Part shown: positions 41,801-50,095 of the stretch, one piece after another
Layout: the number at the start of each line of letters is the position of its first letter
Numbering within the stretch: the first letter of the stretch is position 1
DNA from: Helopsaltes ochotensis
Taxonomy: Eukaryota > Chordata > Aves > Passeriformes > Locustellidae
Length of the DNA: 64,000 bases
Assembly: GCA_013400155.1 (NCBI GenBank)
Contig: VXBM01000338.1
Coordinates: 124,001-188,000, forward strand
Direction of reading: 5' to 3'
Program-made: the position numbers and the translations under genes
The notes under the pieces: model-generated
Told to the model about the DNA's origin: nothing
What the model saw: the letters and a program-made list of their open reading frames with translations, nothing else
The model's database searches: none

Positions 41801-44800
41801 ATGCCCAGATCTTAGTTATCACATATCAACCCGAGTCTCTCCTCTTTACCCTTTCACAAAAACATCTTGATATTGGTAGGAGTAATTTATGAACTCTGTA
41901 TAAGCAATCCTTGTTAAAAAATGTGTCGGTATTTATCTTCGTCTCCTTTGCTCTCATTTAGAAATCACCAAAACAGAGCAATAAATAAAAATCACTAGCA
42001 GCTCATTTGATTGAATCAATCCCCCTGCAAAAAAATCTGATAAAAGAATTAAGTAAGTAGGCCTTCAAAATTGTGACGGCTATGACAATTCCATAAAGCT
42101 ACTGGCGACACACCATTAAGGATCACCTGAACCGAAAAGTTTGTGCAGGTCCACGTGAATACAAACAAATATATGCAAATTTTAAAACAAAAGAAGTGCT
42201 AACAGCAACATTTCAAAGTTTCTGGATTTAGTTTTTGCCTCATACCTGCCAGTAAACAACAGGCCCTGCACAGCTAGAATTCCATGCAACACGCACTGTG
42301 GACTGTGCAGGGCAATTTCAGCGGAGTAGCTGCCCATAGGTGCATGCATCAGCACTCTGGCATGAAACTAAATTAGTAAACAATTAATTATTCAGGTAAA
42401 CACAACTGTAGCACAACTGAGACCTTCCCTTTTCCTTACTTGTCATTGGCCAGCTCATGGAAGCGCTTATTCACACAACCAAGAGACAAGAGGGACACAG
42501 CATCCAAATAGGAAAATATCTTCAGCAGCATTTCTGACGGCATGCTAGAAAAGAAGAGAAAGTGGAATACTGTTAGGCTTGCCTGCAAACTTCAGAAATT
42601 ACAATGGCAGAGAATTTTAATTTCAAACCAGACAAAAACAGATGACATGGAAACCAGCAGGCTATAAACAGATGAATCAAAAAATCATCTGAAGAGGAAT
42701 CAAAAATCACCTGAAGAGCTAAACTGGGGAGTTTGGGTTCTAATTTCACTCTCTGGTATGTGGCATTTGCATAAAATAATTCATCATTCACAACTTACTT
42801 CAAGCGGCACAGCACAATTACACGAAAAGTTATGGGTTTGCATTTTCATTAAGCTTTGTTAACTTGAACTATGTTTAACATGAAACTACTTCATTTAGCT
42901 TCAGTTTCTTACTGCTCGTACCATGATTTTAACATTTATTCCATAATCACCTGCATTTGCAAAACTGCAGATGTATACACTCTCCCTTCTGACTGCAGTG
43001 TCACGTCTCAGAATGCACCAGGACAGAAATGTCCTGGTCTAACAGTGAGATCATGCTCTACCTCACCGTAATCTTCAAACTGAATGTGCTCAGAGGTCTT
43101 GTGCAGCTTTCATTTATGTCAACAGAGAGATGTGAACTTCAAAGTAAGAGCCAAGTGATATGTTGAAAATGCCAATGTCTCTGCATCTGGAAGGCTGCCT
43201 GAAATGCAGGTGCCAGTCTAAGCATGACAAGCAGAACACACCCGGGAGCTGAGCCAACGTGATTTTTGCATTAACAGACAGGAGCCTCATACCATTCAAG
43301 CAGTAGCTCATAACTGCAGAGTTTAAAATACATGCATTTTATACGCTAATTTTCTTGAGCATTGAGTATGCTCATATCAAAATCACTGCTGAAAATAAAA
43401 GGTGCCGTGAAAGTCAACACTCCAGCTGTGCCTCTCATCCTTTTACTACTGGGTTATTTGCAACACTTGTTGATATATAACACTATTTCAGAAGCAGAGA
43501 GCTTTAAAGGGTAGCATGATGATGCCAGTATCTCAATGTTTGTATTAAACTCAGAATCTTAGCTGCATTGACATAGAAGTAACATGCCAAAACTTGCACT
43601 ATTATGTGAAATAACTCACAAACTGTAAGTCCAACGCAGTTAGTGCACTCATTCCAGAGACAATTTAGAAGTGACACCTTAAAAAGCTGCAAATTAGCTA
43701 AAATAATGTACTTGATACAGAATTTTCAACAGCAGTTTTTACAACCATATTGTTTCTCCTTTGAAGGAGGCTAATTTTTTTTTCTTTTTTCTCTCACCAT
43801 TACACCAGTCTGACAGCATAGAGGTACTGAACTGGCCATCCAATGCAAAACAGGGGAATCACTACAGAGGAAGCTATCAAATGTATAAAACAAGGAAAAT
43901 TAATTACTTTTTCAGGTAACATTCTTAGATTTTTTTTTTTTTTTTGTAAAAACGTAACTAATTTTCAAAAGGACAACAACTCACAATTATATTGAAAGAG
44001 CCGTTTCACTGTCACACAGGAAGAGAAAGATTTACCTTGCAGTAAATATTTAGCAGCCACTAATTCCTCTCCCCTCATCCCAATCCACCATTCTCAGCCT
44101 CTCCATACACTAAAATACACTTGATGACAACCAATAACCAAGAGAAACATACAAAGTTTGATCCCGATCTGGCTTTTATTGAAGTAATAAAATAACAATT
44201 TTTATTCTCAAGGCAGAACACTGCCCATGACTTCCAAAGGAGTTGACGAAGGCTTCACATTGGTTGAAAAACCTACATAATCCTTATGAACTTAAAAAAG
44301 AACAGAAAGGAGAACCACACCAGAAAACATTAGAAGGTGAACACAGGATCCCAAGGCAGGCCAGGAAAGCAAATCTTTTCAACTCAGAATACTTGACGTA
44401 GAAATCTCCAAGATATGAATATAATTCCTGCAAGCAGTCAAAAGCCAGCTTACAGGGGAACTTCCACTCTTACTCCTAACATAAAGACATACTCACCTCT
44501 CAAAGCATACATTTGGTTTCTTTTTTATGGGAGGTGTCAAATAGAGACTTTTAATTCCAGCATGTACAGTTTCACAACATTCCCCAGGCCTGGCAGCAAA
44601 GGTCCTGAACCTACTTGTAAGAAGGAAAAGCTGTTAGGTGTCACATATTCACAAAATGGAGAAATACGCACACTGTGCAAACCCAGACACAACATTTCAA
44701 CCAAGGCAGGAAGCAGGGAATACACCACATGGCAATCATTATGACTTGAACAATTACACCCAAGTTAAAATACCTGGCATCCGGAAGACTGAGATTTAAA

Positions 44801-45026
44801 CTCAGAGCTGTCAACCCTGTGACTGATCTCTCACAGCAGGCAAAGGCAGTAATGGTGTTGCTCCCCCAAATCAGTTTGAATCCAGAAGGGATCCATTACC
44901 CTTAGACAGCTGCACCACTGTGGCCACTACAACCAAGCCCCTGCAGCAAGTCAAACTCACTGATTAATCTTCTATTTCACAACATTAGTCCAGAGACATT
45001 TTTGAGCTACCCAACTTTACTAAGCT

Positions 45027-45080
<54 letters not shown>

Positions 45081-48000
45081 AGAATACCTTGAAACCTCTT
45101 CAGAAAGGTTCAAAAAGAATTTATATACTTTCAAGCATAAACAGCAATAAAAGAGATTTAATCCATGAAACAGAGCAGCTAACAAGCTCTAAGGGATGTC
45201 CAGGTGTTAGTCAATTACCTGTTGGTAGAATTGCTTTGTTATGGTTTAGAACTTGACATACTTCAGAGATTTCAGACCTAGGAAGAGGCTAACAAAGCTT
45301 GGGAAGAAGGATGGCCACTGATAGTGGACACAAACAAGGTAGAATTTACAGGCCAGAGGGATACCTGGAACAACTCCCAAGACAAGGAAAAAATTATTAA
45401 AGCCAACTCAGCAACTGTGCTGAAATCAGCTTCCAGAAATGTGAAATTGCCATCACTGACTCAAGAAACTCACCGACTCAAAAGAGAGAAAGACTGAGCA
45501 TGCAAACTAATTAGCATGCGAAGCAAGAGAATTGTCAACCAACAGAAGATAGAAAACTAATTTATAAGAAAATTATGTAACTTGTAGCCAATGAAAACTA
45601 ATTCCTTCTTTAGCTAAAATCTATAAAACAGTAAAAAGTTTTGATAGTTGGTGCGCTGGATTTGTGGATTTGCCACCCAGCACCCATTCTGTGCAGAACT
45701 GTAAATATATCAAATCCCTCAACTACATGTCTGGATTGGTCTCTTGCACACCACGGTGAAAGAACCTGCTTTGGCAACATTTCCACATCACAATTTGGAC
45801 AGAAAAGAAAGAAATTTTGCATATTTCTAACATAAATTCCTACAATCCAACCACTCACACATTTTTCCAAGTTTTCTGACGTGAAGGACTTTGTAAGCTG
45901 TAATGGCAAACAAATCCTATCATTAACCCACAGAGAAATATAGAGACGGAGTTTCAATCTTAAACCAAATCCTTACACTTCATATCCACTGATGCCACCG
46001 AGCAGGCAGAGCTCCCCATTCATTGCATTGTTTTAAAATTGTTTTAAAATTTAAAATGGACGTTTTTAATTGCCAGCAGATTTCCAACACCTGGTCAAAC
46101 CAGCTCTGGTTTTCCAGGCAACCAATCCATATGGGGGGAAAATAGCTAATTTTGAAGTATACGGGCACCATATACATTTAGTAAGTGCTTGATTTAAGAT
46201 TGATTTATGCTCAGAGAAAAATAAAATCAAAAGAAACTAACAAGTCTGGCCTACAATGTCAACTGTGCTATGTAAAACAAAACAAATAAAATCCAAGACA
46301 TTCTACTGAGAATTGTTGTAAGCTTAACAAAAAGACACGTACATTTCAGCTTGGGTGTTAACCACTGACAGACCAACTAAATTAACAACTACAAAACGTG
46401 GTTGTATAATAAATACAACCTGGAAATCAAACAAGGGTTTTACTCATGTTTCAGTATCAAGAACACTTAGATGATGAGGCACTAAAAAACTGCCATTAAA
46501 GGGATTTAGAAACACAAGTTGGGTTCAACAGCAGCAGAGCTATTACTTCTGTATGTTCCAGGGCAGGACATCCCAGGCTATTCTGCCCTGAATCCATGCT
46601 GAAAGCAGAGAGTTTGAGCATACTCTATAGGGACACAACTTCACAAACTCCAGACACAGAAATAATTCAGGTAAGAAGCTGGATTCTGGAATTTAAAACA
46701 CACTACCCTGGACAAGCATAACCTAAACAGCCTGTATTCAGTCCTTCTTCCTCATTTTAACCACCAACCCCCTCTTCTTCACCCCAGGGAGTAATATCTG
46801 AGGAAAGAAACATTTTGCCCACACATGCCTTGAAAACCTTAATGTAATAGATATTGTTTCTGTAAGCTTCAATAAAAAAAAAAAAATAACCTGCTGAACT
46901 TTTGCATTTCCCAAAACAAAAAATATTCTCAAGGTGTGAAGAAACAAAGAGCAAATCCAATCCATGAATTACTTTTCAAGTACTGTGTGAGCTAAGATTT
47001 CAAACTAGCATTAACAAAATGCTTACATTGCACTGACACAGCTTGGGCAGATAACCCTAAGATGAAAGTCAATAACAGCTGTTACACCCCTTCTTTAGAA
47101 GCTTCTAGAACAACTGAGATGATCTTACTTAAAAGGTACAGCTTCAATTGTTTTTTCATTAGCTTTCAACCTGTGGGGCTCAGTTTTGTACCAGTATTTT
47201 CACTTTCACACCCTATAATACTGGCAATATGCCTTGTTTTTTTTTGATGGTCAGCAAACAGTTGTCTTTCGAGTAACATTTCAAATAATGTACATAAAGT
47301 TTTAAGTAGTGAAAAACCTGTCTCCTCCACCTCTTTAAGCATATCTGGGGATAAAGAAAAATGACGTTTTGACATGGGTTGGTTTGGGTTTTTTTTCCTC
47401 AGCTAACAATTTCAATTTAATTTTTAAAAGGTAGATATTACCGCAATNNNNNNNNNNNNNNNNNNNNNNNNNNNNNNNNNNNNNNNNNNNNNNNNNNNNN
47501 NNNNNNNNNNNAAAAAAAAAAAAAAAAAAAAACAACAACAACAAAAAAAACAAAACCACAAAAAAAACCACAAACAAACAAACAAACAAAAAAAACCCAC
47601 AAAAAACACAACACAGCACGGGGAATGAAACTGCTATGAATGGGTTAGCAGAAAAATCTGCTGTCCCAACTTTGCCTCTAAGACTGATGCTTTAAAATTT
47701 TGAAAGCTGAACCTGTACTGTAAGAATTAAGGTTATCACACCTTCCACAGTGAAACCTTCCTATTTATACAAAGGCTTAACCACCCTGAACACACATAAA
47801 GTAGCCATTAAACTAACTTTGTGGATACTCATTCCAGCACCTCCTCCAAGCTGAAGGCCACACCGAAGCTTAGGCTCCCCTTCCCTGGCAGAAGTGTCAA
47901 GCCCAGGCCTCCGTGCACCTGGCAACATCAGCGTTTTCCCACTGCAAGGTGTCCATAGGGCCAGGGAGAGCAGAGCACCACGGCCACAGCCCTCGCCGTG

Positions 48001-48189
48001 AAGAGTCGAGAGCTAGAAACCAGAGCCGTGGAACACGTGAAGTAAGTTTCCCAGAGGAGCAATGGGAGCTGAGGGAAAACAACTACACCACTCTCTCCGG
48101 GAAAGGTGCAGAAGGCCGAGCAGGCAGCCCCGGGCCGGCAGAGCCCCGCTCGGCGCGCCCCCTGCTTACCTGCCACGGCCCGTCGCCAT
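23559..48189 (-). CDS. FBXO15: FBXO15, F-box only protein 15 (nine coding exons, 440 aa)
   Basis: F-box protein, the substrate-binding subunit of an SCF (SKP1-CUL1-F-box) E3 ubiquitin ligase. In mouse the gene is an OCT3/4 target marking embryonic stem cells, though it is dispensable there. The model joins 48170-48189, 42440-42544, 38661-38894, 38193-38402, 36277-36406, 33900-33982, 32621-32766, 26985-27109 and 23559-23828 on the minus strand. All introns are GT-AG, all phases agree, and the sum is 1323 nt including TGA. The F-box sits at the extreme N terminus (MPSEMLLKIFSYLDAVSLL from residue 8). Diagnostic later stretches are GYWKKEYIFKQ, LDPYTGLPCK, LLVGIWK, PFLDDIDSEYGLHDY and MDVTLLDETGKPFWCF. 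Length is close to the shorter mammalian isoform (about 434 aa, from memory). It is divergent with TIMM21 upstream. Confidence 0.93.
23829..26984 (-). other. FBXO15 intron 8
   Basis: GT-AG intron of 3156 bp. Contains an antisense CR1 3'-end fragment (25866-26050). No other feature recognised. Confidence 0.85.
25866..26050 (-). mobile_element. CR1 LINE 3'-end fragment
   Basis: Antisense CR1 tail: ATAGAATCATAGAACGGTTA, then AGAAGGGACTTTTATAAGTC, the usual 3'-terminal block, and further on AATATCCAATTTAAATCTAC followed by CCTCTTTCAGTTG. A T-rich interruption near 25965-25980 separates the two halves. Same transcriptional sense as FBXO15. Confidence 0.85.
26985..27109 (-). CDS. FBXO15: FBXO15 coding exon 8
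   Basis: 125 nt, residues 310-351. Acceptor ATATTTTCAG. It encodes GDIENGYLRLRVVNLKDNRK, HLPVTGTLGICWETDV and FKGNVK. The donor used by homology is AAG|GTCAGA, a weak site. A second in-frame donor, GTAAAG, lies six bases upstream (26990). Confidence 0.9.
27110..32620 (-). other. FBXO15 intron 7
   Basis: GT-AG intron of 5511 bp. Long T-rich tracts lie near 27715-27860. The stretch 28080-28560 is somewhat richer in G and C with overlapping short open frames but no recognisable product; it could be an old, unidentified repeat. Nothing else seen. Confidence 0.8.
32621..32766 (-). CDS. FBXO15: FBXO15 coding exon 7
   Basis: 146 nt, residues 261-309. The acceptor follows a long T run (TTTTTTCCAAG); donor is C|GTAAAG. 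It encodes QYAPPPNKPFLDDIDSEYGL and HDYSLHLDLHGRSCMYLCGS, matching the conserved PFLDDSPEYGLHGY region. Confidence 0.93.
32767..33899 (-). other. FBXO15 intron 6
   Basis: GT-AG intron of 1133 bp. It contains a long antisense open frame (33154-33684) discussed as a finding; no repeat recognised. Confidence 0.85.
33900..33982 (-). CDS. FBXO15: FBXO15 coding exon 6
   Basis: 83 nt, residues 234-260. Acceptor CTTTTCAG, donor GT|GTAAGT. It encodes EKNEIAFVMASLHYN and LLERSILGSAT, matching the mammalian EEELAFVMANLH region. It is too short to stand out as an open frame by itself and was placed by similarity and phase. Confidence 0.92.
33983..36276 (-). other. FBXO15 intron 5
   Basis: GT-AG intron of 2294 bp. 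A short perfect inverted repeat lies at 35310-35341. No gene or large repeat seen. Confidence 0.85.
36277..36406 (-). CDS. FBXO15: FBXO15 coding exon 5
   Basis: 130 nt, residues 190-233. Acceptor GTTCTTTTCAAAG, donor AAG|GTAAGA. It encodes RRFSLIAEYHLANLT, then LVQLFSLSPGLLVGIWK, the family's HPGLLVGVWK-type block, and ends in phase 0. Confidence 0.93.
36407..38192 (-). other. FBXO15 intron 4
   Basis: GT-AG intron of 1786 bp containing an antisense CR1 fragment (37080-37235). Confidence 0.85.
37080..37235 (-). mobile_element. CR1 LINE 3' fragment
   Basis: Antisense CR1 remnant. GGGATGGGGCATCCACAGCC, then TCCTCGGACAACCCATTCC, AAAAAATTTCTTCCTAATCA and CCCTGCCCTATTGCCTTATA follow the order of the CR1 C-terminal coding and 3' region. 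The extreme 3' tail is absent. Confidence 0.8.
38193..38402 (-). CDS. FBXO15: FBXO15 coding exon 4
   Basis: 210 nt, residues 120-189. Acceptor AATAACAG, donor GG|GTGAGT. It encodes GLSWIIVLKDKNGKEHIVE, then TSVTVLWCGTDWPCLDILSTL, both aligning with the mammalian family as I know it. The intron before it is short (258 bp, 38403-38660). Confidence 0.95.
38661..38894 (-). CDS. FBXO15: FBXO15 coding exon 3
   Basis: 234 nt, residues 42-119. Acceptor TTTTCTATTTTCAG, donor AA|GTAAGC. It finishes the F-box with GIWLKLYSSSLHPKW and carries the family blocks GYWKKEYIFKQ and LVKFLDPYTGLPCKNKEAM. The frame is fully open. Confidence 0.95.
38895..42439 (-). other. FBXO15 intron 2
   Basis: GT-AG intron of 3545 bp between the F-box exon and exon 3. 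It contains a 111-nt candidate alternative exon (42246-42356). Several short frames near 40570-41390 show no recognisable product. Confidence 0.85.
42246..42356 (-). other. candidate alternative FBXO15 exon
   Basis: 111 nt (37 codons) with a TACTAAT branch-point-like motif about 20 bases before a CCAG acceptor, and a CAG|GTATGAG donor. It starts and ends in the same phase as the flanking exons, so inclusion keeps the frame and adds no stop. Predicted added residues include VLMHAPMGSYSAEIALH and CVLHGILAVQGLLFTG. It is richer in G and C than the intron around it. No counterpart is known to me in mammalian FBXO15, and inclusion would split the F-box from GIWLKLY, so its use is uncertain. Confidence 0.35.
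42440..42544 (-). CDS. FBXO15: FBXO15 coding exon 2 (F-box)
   Basis: 105 nt, residues 7-41. Acceptor is a pyrimidine-rich CTTCTTTTCTAG; donor is AA|GTAAGG. It encodes the SKP1-binding F-box: MPSEMLLKIFSYLDAV, then LLSLGCVNKRFHELAND, with the conserved Leu-Pro-like start and the LxxIFSYLD core. The exon supplies almost the whole F-box, so skipping it would remove SCF assembly. Confidence 0.95.
45031..45078 (+). repeat. poly(A)48 tract
   Basis: Forty-eight uninterrupted A. The preceding sequence shows no recognisable retrocopied gene, so it is listed as a simple repeat. Length may be unreliable. Confidence 0.9.
47448..47511. other. assembly gap (64 N)
   Basis: Run of N followed by poly-A, then AAC and AAACAAAC repeats up to about 47600. 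It lies within FBXO15 intron 1, about 700 bp from exon 1. Confidence 0.99.
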
Positions 48190-48475
48190 GACCGCCCCGG
48201 CGCGGGACAGCGGTGGCCTCGCACCGCCAGCGGGGAGGGCAGAGAAGGAGCGAGCGCTGCCGCCTCCCGCGGTACGCCCCGGGGCGGGGTGGGACAGCGC
48301 CAGCCCGGGGGAGGCGGTGCCCGGGAGCGCCGGCCCGGGGAAGGCGGGGCTGGGGCACGCCCGTGCGGGGCGCTCGGGAAGCGTTAACGCCCCGGGGAAC
48401 GGCGGCGATGCTGCTGGGAGCGGCCTGGCGGCTGCCCCGCCCCGCTCCCCTCGGAGCTCTCGGGCACTGTGGTCT
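48090..48475 (-). promoter_or_regulatory. CpG island over FBXO15 exon 1
   Basis: GC-rich, CpG-dense block surrounding the FBXO15 start codon, with GC boxes such as CCCCGCCCCG near 48437 and GGGGCGGGG near 48280. No TATA box is seen near the start, as usual for CpG promoters. It ends abruptly where the CR1 insertion starts. Open frames inside it on both strands are by-products of high GC. Confidence 0.75.
48170..48189 (-). CDS. FBXO15: FBXO15 coding exon 1
   Basis: Twenty coding bases, MATGRG plus two bases of codon 7, ending at a GTAAGC donor (48169-48164). The ATG has a good context (G at -3, G at +4) and the same MATGRG start as the mammalian protein, which decides the start. It lies inside a CpG island. 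It splices in phase straight to the F-box exon, so no intermediate exon is needed. Confidence 0.85.
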
Positions 48476-49275
48476 CAGAATCACAGAATTAATTAGGCGG
48501 GAAAATACCTCTGAGATTATTTTACAACCTATGACCAAACATCATCATGTCAATTAGACCACAGCACTAAGTGCAAATTCCAGTCTTTCCTTAAACACCT
48601 CCAGAGACGGTGGCTCCACCACCTCCCCAAGCAGCCCATTCTAACTTCTAATCTCTTTTTCTGTGAACAAATTATTCCAATATCCAACCTAAACCTCCCC
48701 TGGTACAACTTTAGGCCATTTCCTCTTGTCGGAGAGGAGGCCGACTCCCACCTGGCCACAGCCTCCTTTCAGGCATTTGTACAAAGTGATAAAGTCCCAC
48801 AGATCCTCCTTTTCTCCAAGCTAAACATCCCCAGCTCCCTCAGCCACTCCTCATCAAACTTGTGTTTCAGACCCTTCACCAGCTCCATTGCCCTTCTCTG
48901 GACACACTCCATTAGCTCAATGTCCTTCTTAAATCGAGGGCGTCAAAACCGAACTCAGTACTCACGATGTGGCCTCGACAGTGGGCCAGTGGGACAATCA
49001 CCTCCCTAATCCTGCTCACAACACTGGTTTAGATCCAGGCCAGGTCACCACTGGCCTCCTTGGCCAGCTGGGCCCTCACTGGCTCATGTTCAGCCACTGT
49101 GGATCAGCACCCCCAGGTCCTTTTCCACCAGCAGCTTTCCAGCCACTCTGCCCCCACCCAGCCTGCAGCACTGCCTGGGGTTGTTGTGGGCACGACCTGA
49201 CACTTGGCCTTGCTGAATGAACCTCATGCCGTCGATCTCGGCCCATCGATTTAGCCTGTCCAGATCCCTCTAGCC
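48476..49275 (-). mobile_element. CR1 LINE, 5'-truncated, between FBXO15 and TIMM21 starts
   Basis: Antisense CR1 3' end of about 800 bp. It begins with the reverse of the CR1 tail (TCAGAATCACAGAATTAATT) and continues through CACCTCCAGAGACGGTGGCT, CTCCTTTTCTCCAAGCTAAA, GCCCTTCTCTGGACACACTC and TTGCTGAATGAACCTCATGC to AGCCTGTCCAGATCCCTCT. Its 5' end is truncated near 49275, which is typical. It separates two CpG islands that would otherwise be neighbours. Confidence 0.92.
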
Positions 49276-49478
49276 GTCTCCATCCGTGGAAACGTCAACT
49301 GCATCGCTTTAACACATAGATGTGTGCAGGACCAAGAAAGAACATGTATGAAACCACAGCTTTAAAAGGGTGACCGGCACGGCAGGCGCCGCCCGCAGCC
49401 GCCCCTCCGCACCCCTGAACGAGCCGTGGCTCCCCGCCCGCGGAGGGCGGGCTGTGGCGGCGGCGGCGCTGGGCATGG

Positions 49479-49491
49479 CGGGCGCTGTAGT
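49479..49491 (-). promoter_or_regulatory. ACTAYRNNNCCCR promoter motif
   Basis: ACTACAGCGCCCG on the minus strand is an exact match to ACTAYRNNNCCCR, a motif long noted as conserved in vertebrate promoters and related to ZNF143-type sites. It is 310 bp before the TIMM21 ATG. A near match, ACTACCGCTCCCA (49544-49556), lies on the other strand. Confidence 0.5.
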
Positions 49492-49800
49492 GACCTCGCT
49501 GGGAGCCGCTCCCGGCGGCGGGCGGGAGAGGGAGCCCGCTCAAACTACCGCTCCCAGCACCCGCTGCCGCCGCTCGCTGCTCCGCCGTCCCAAACATTTC
49601 CGCCGGGACAGCGGCCAGCGGCAGCCGCCGGCGCTGAAGGTTCAGGTGGGCTCCTGCGCTAGGGCAGCGGCCGCTCGGGGCGGGAGGCTGCCCGGGCACT
49701 TCCCCGAGGGTTCCCCGGGAGAGCGGTGGCGAGCGGCACAAAGTCTCCGTTCGGCTCGCCTGCCTGCCCCGGCCGTGCCCCTGTGAGGGCGGCGGGAGCC

Positions 49801-50095
49801 ATGCCCGGGATGCTGCCCCGGGCACTGCCCGCCTCCCTCGGGCGGGGCTGCCTGGGCCGCTGGCTGCTCGCCTCTCGCGGCTGGGCGCTCCTGGGGACCG
49901 GCACCGGGACCGGCACCGGGTCCAGCCCCTGCCTGAGGTGGCGGCACCAGCCACCGCCGCTGCTCAGGGCCGCCCGTCAGAGCATCGGGACGCAGGCGGG
50001 AGGGCTGAAAGCTGCAAAACCTGGCGGTGATAGCAAAGATGTGTCCGTGCAAAGGGCGCTGAACGAGGAAACGCTGGTGTCGGCGGCTCAGAAAG
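49801..50095 (+). CDS. TIMM21: TIMM21 coding exon 1
   Basis: 295 nt, residues 1-98. First ATG in the frame (G at -3); the open frame continues upstream without another ATG. It encodes the matrix-targeting presequence, rich in Arg, Leu and Ala and poor in acidic residues, interrupted by a Gly-Thr repeat (residues 32-40). Ends at G|GTAAGG. This end of the protein is poorly conserved, so exact N-terminal residues rest on the ATG choice. Confidence 0.88.

Larger units (their letters stand above)
42545..48169 (-). other. FBXO15 intron 1
   Basis: GT-AG intron of 5625 bp, the largest in the gene. It holds a tRNA-like block (44868-44929), a 48-base poly-A tract and the second N gap. No extra coding exon needed or found. 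Confidence 0.8.

Noticed and set aside
47335..47619. Open frames spanning the second N run
   Set aside because: Same reason: N-filled and homopolymeric (Phe/Cys/Val from poly-T on the minus strand).
48062..48557. Several long overlapping open frames on both strands
   Set aside because: They lie in the CpG island where stop codons are rare, have Arg/Gly/Pro/Ala-rich composition in every frame, and overlap FBXO15 exon 1 and the CR1 edge.
49726..49800. Upstream in-frame extension of TIMM21
   Set aside because: The frame is open upstream but there is no ATG in it before 49801; a GTG start is not expected in a vertebrate nuclear gene.
49295..49954. 219-codon minus-strand open frame opposite TIMM21 exon 1
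   Set aside because: High-GC shadow of the TIMM21 promoter and exon 1; low-complexity Ala/Gly/Arg composition and part of it in CpG island non-coding sequence.
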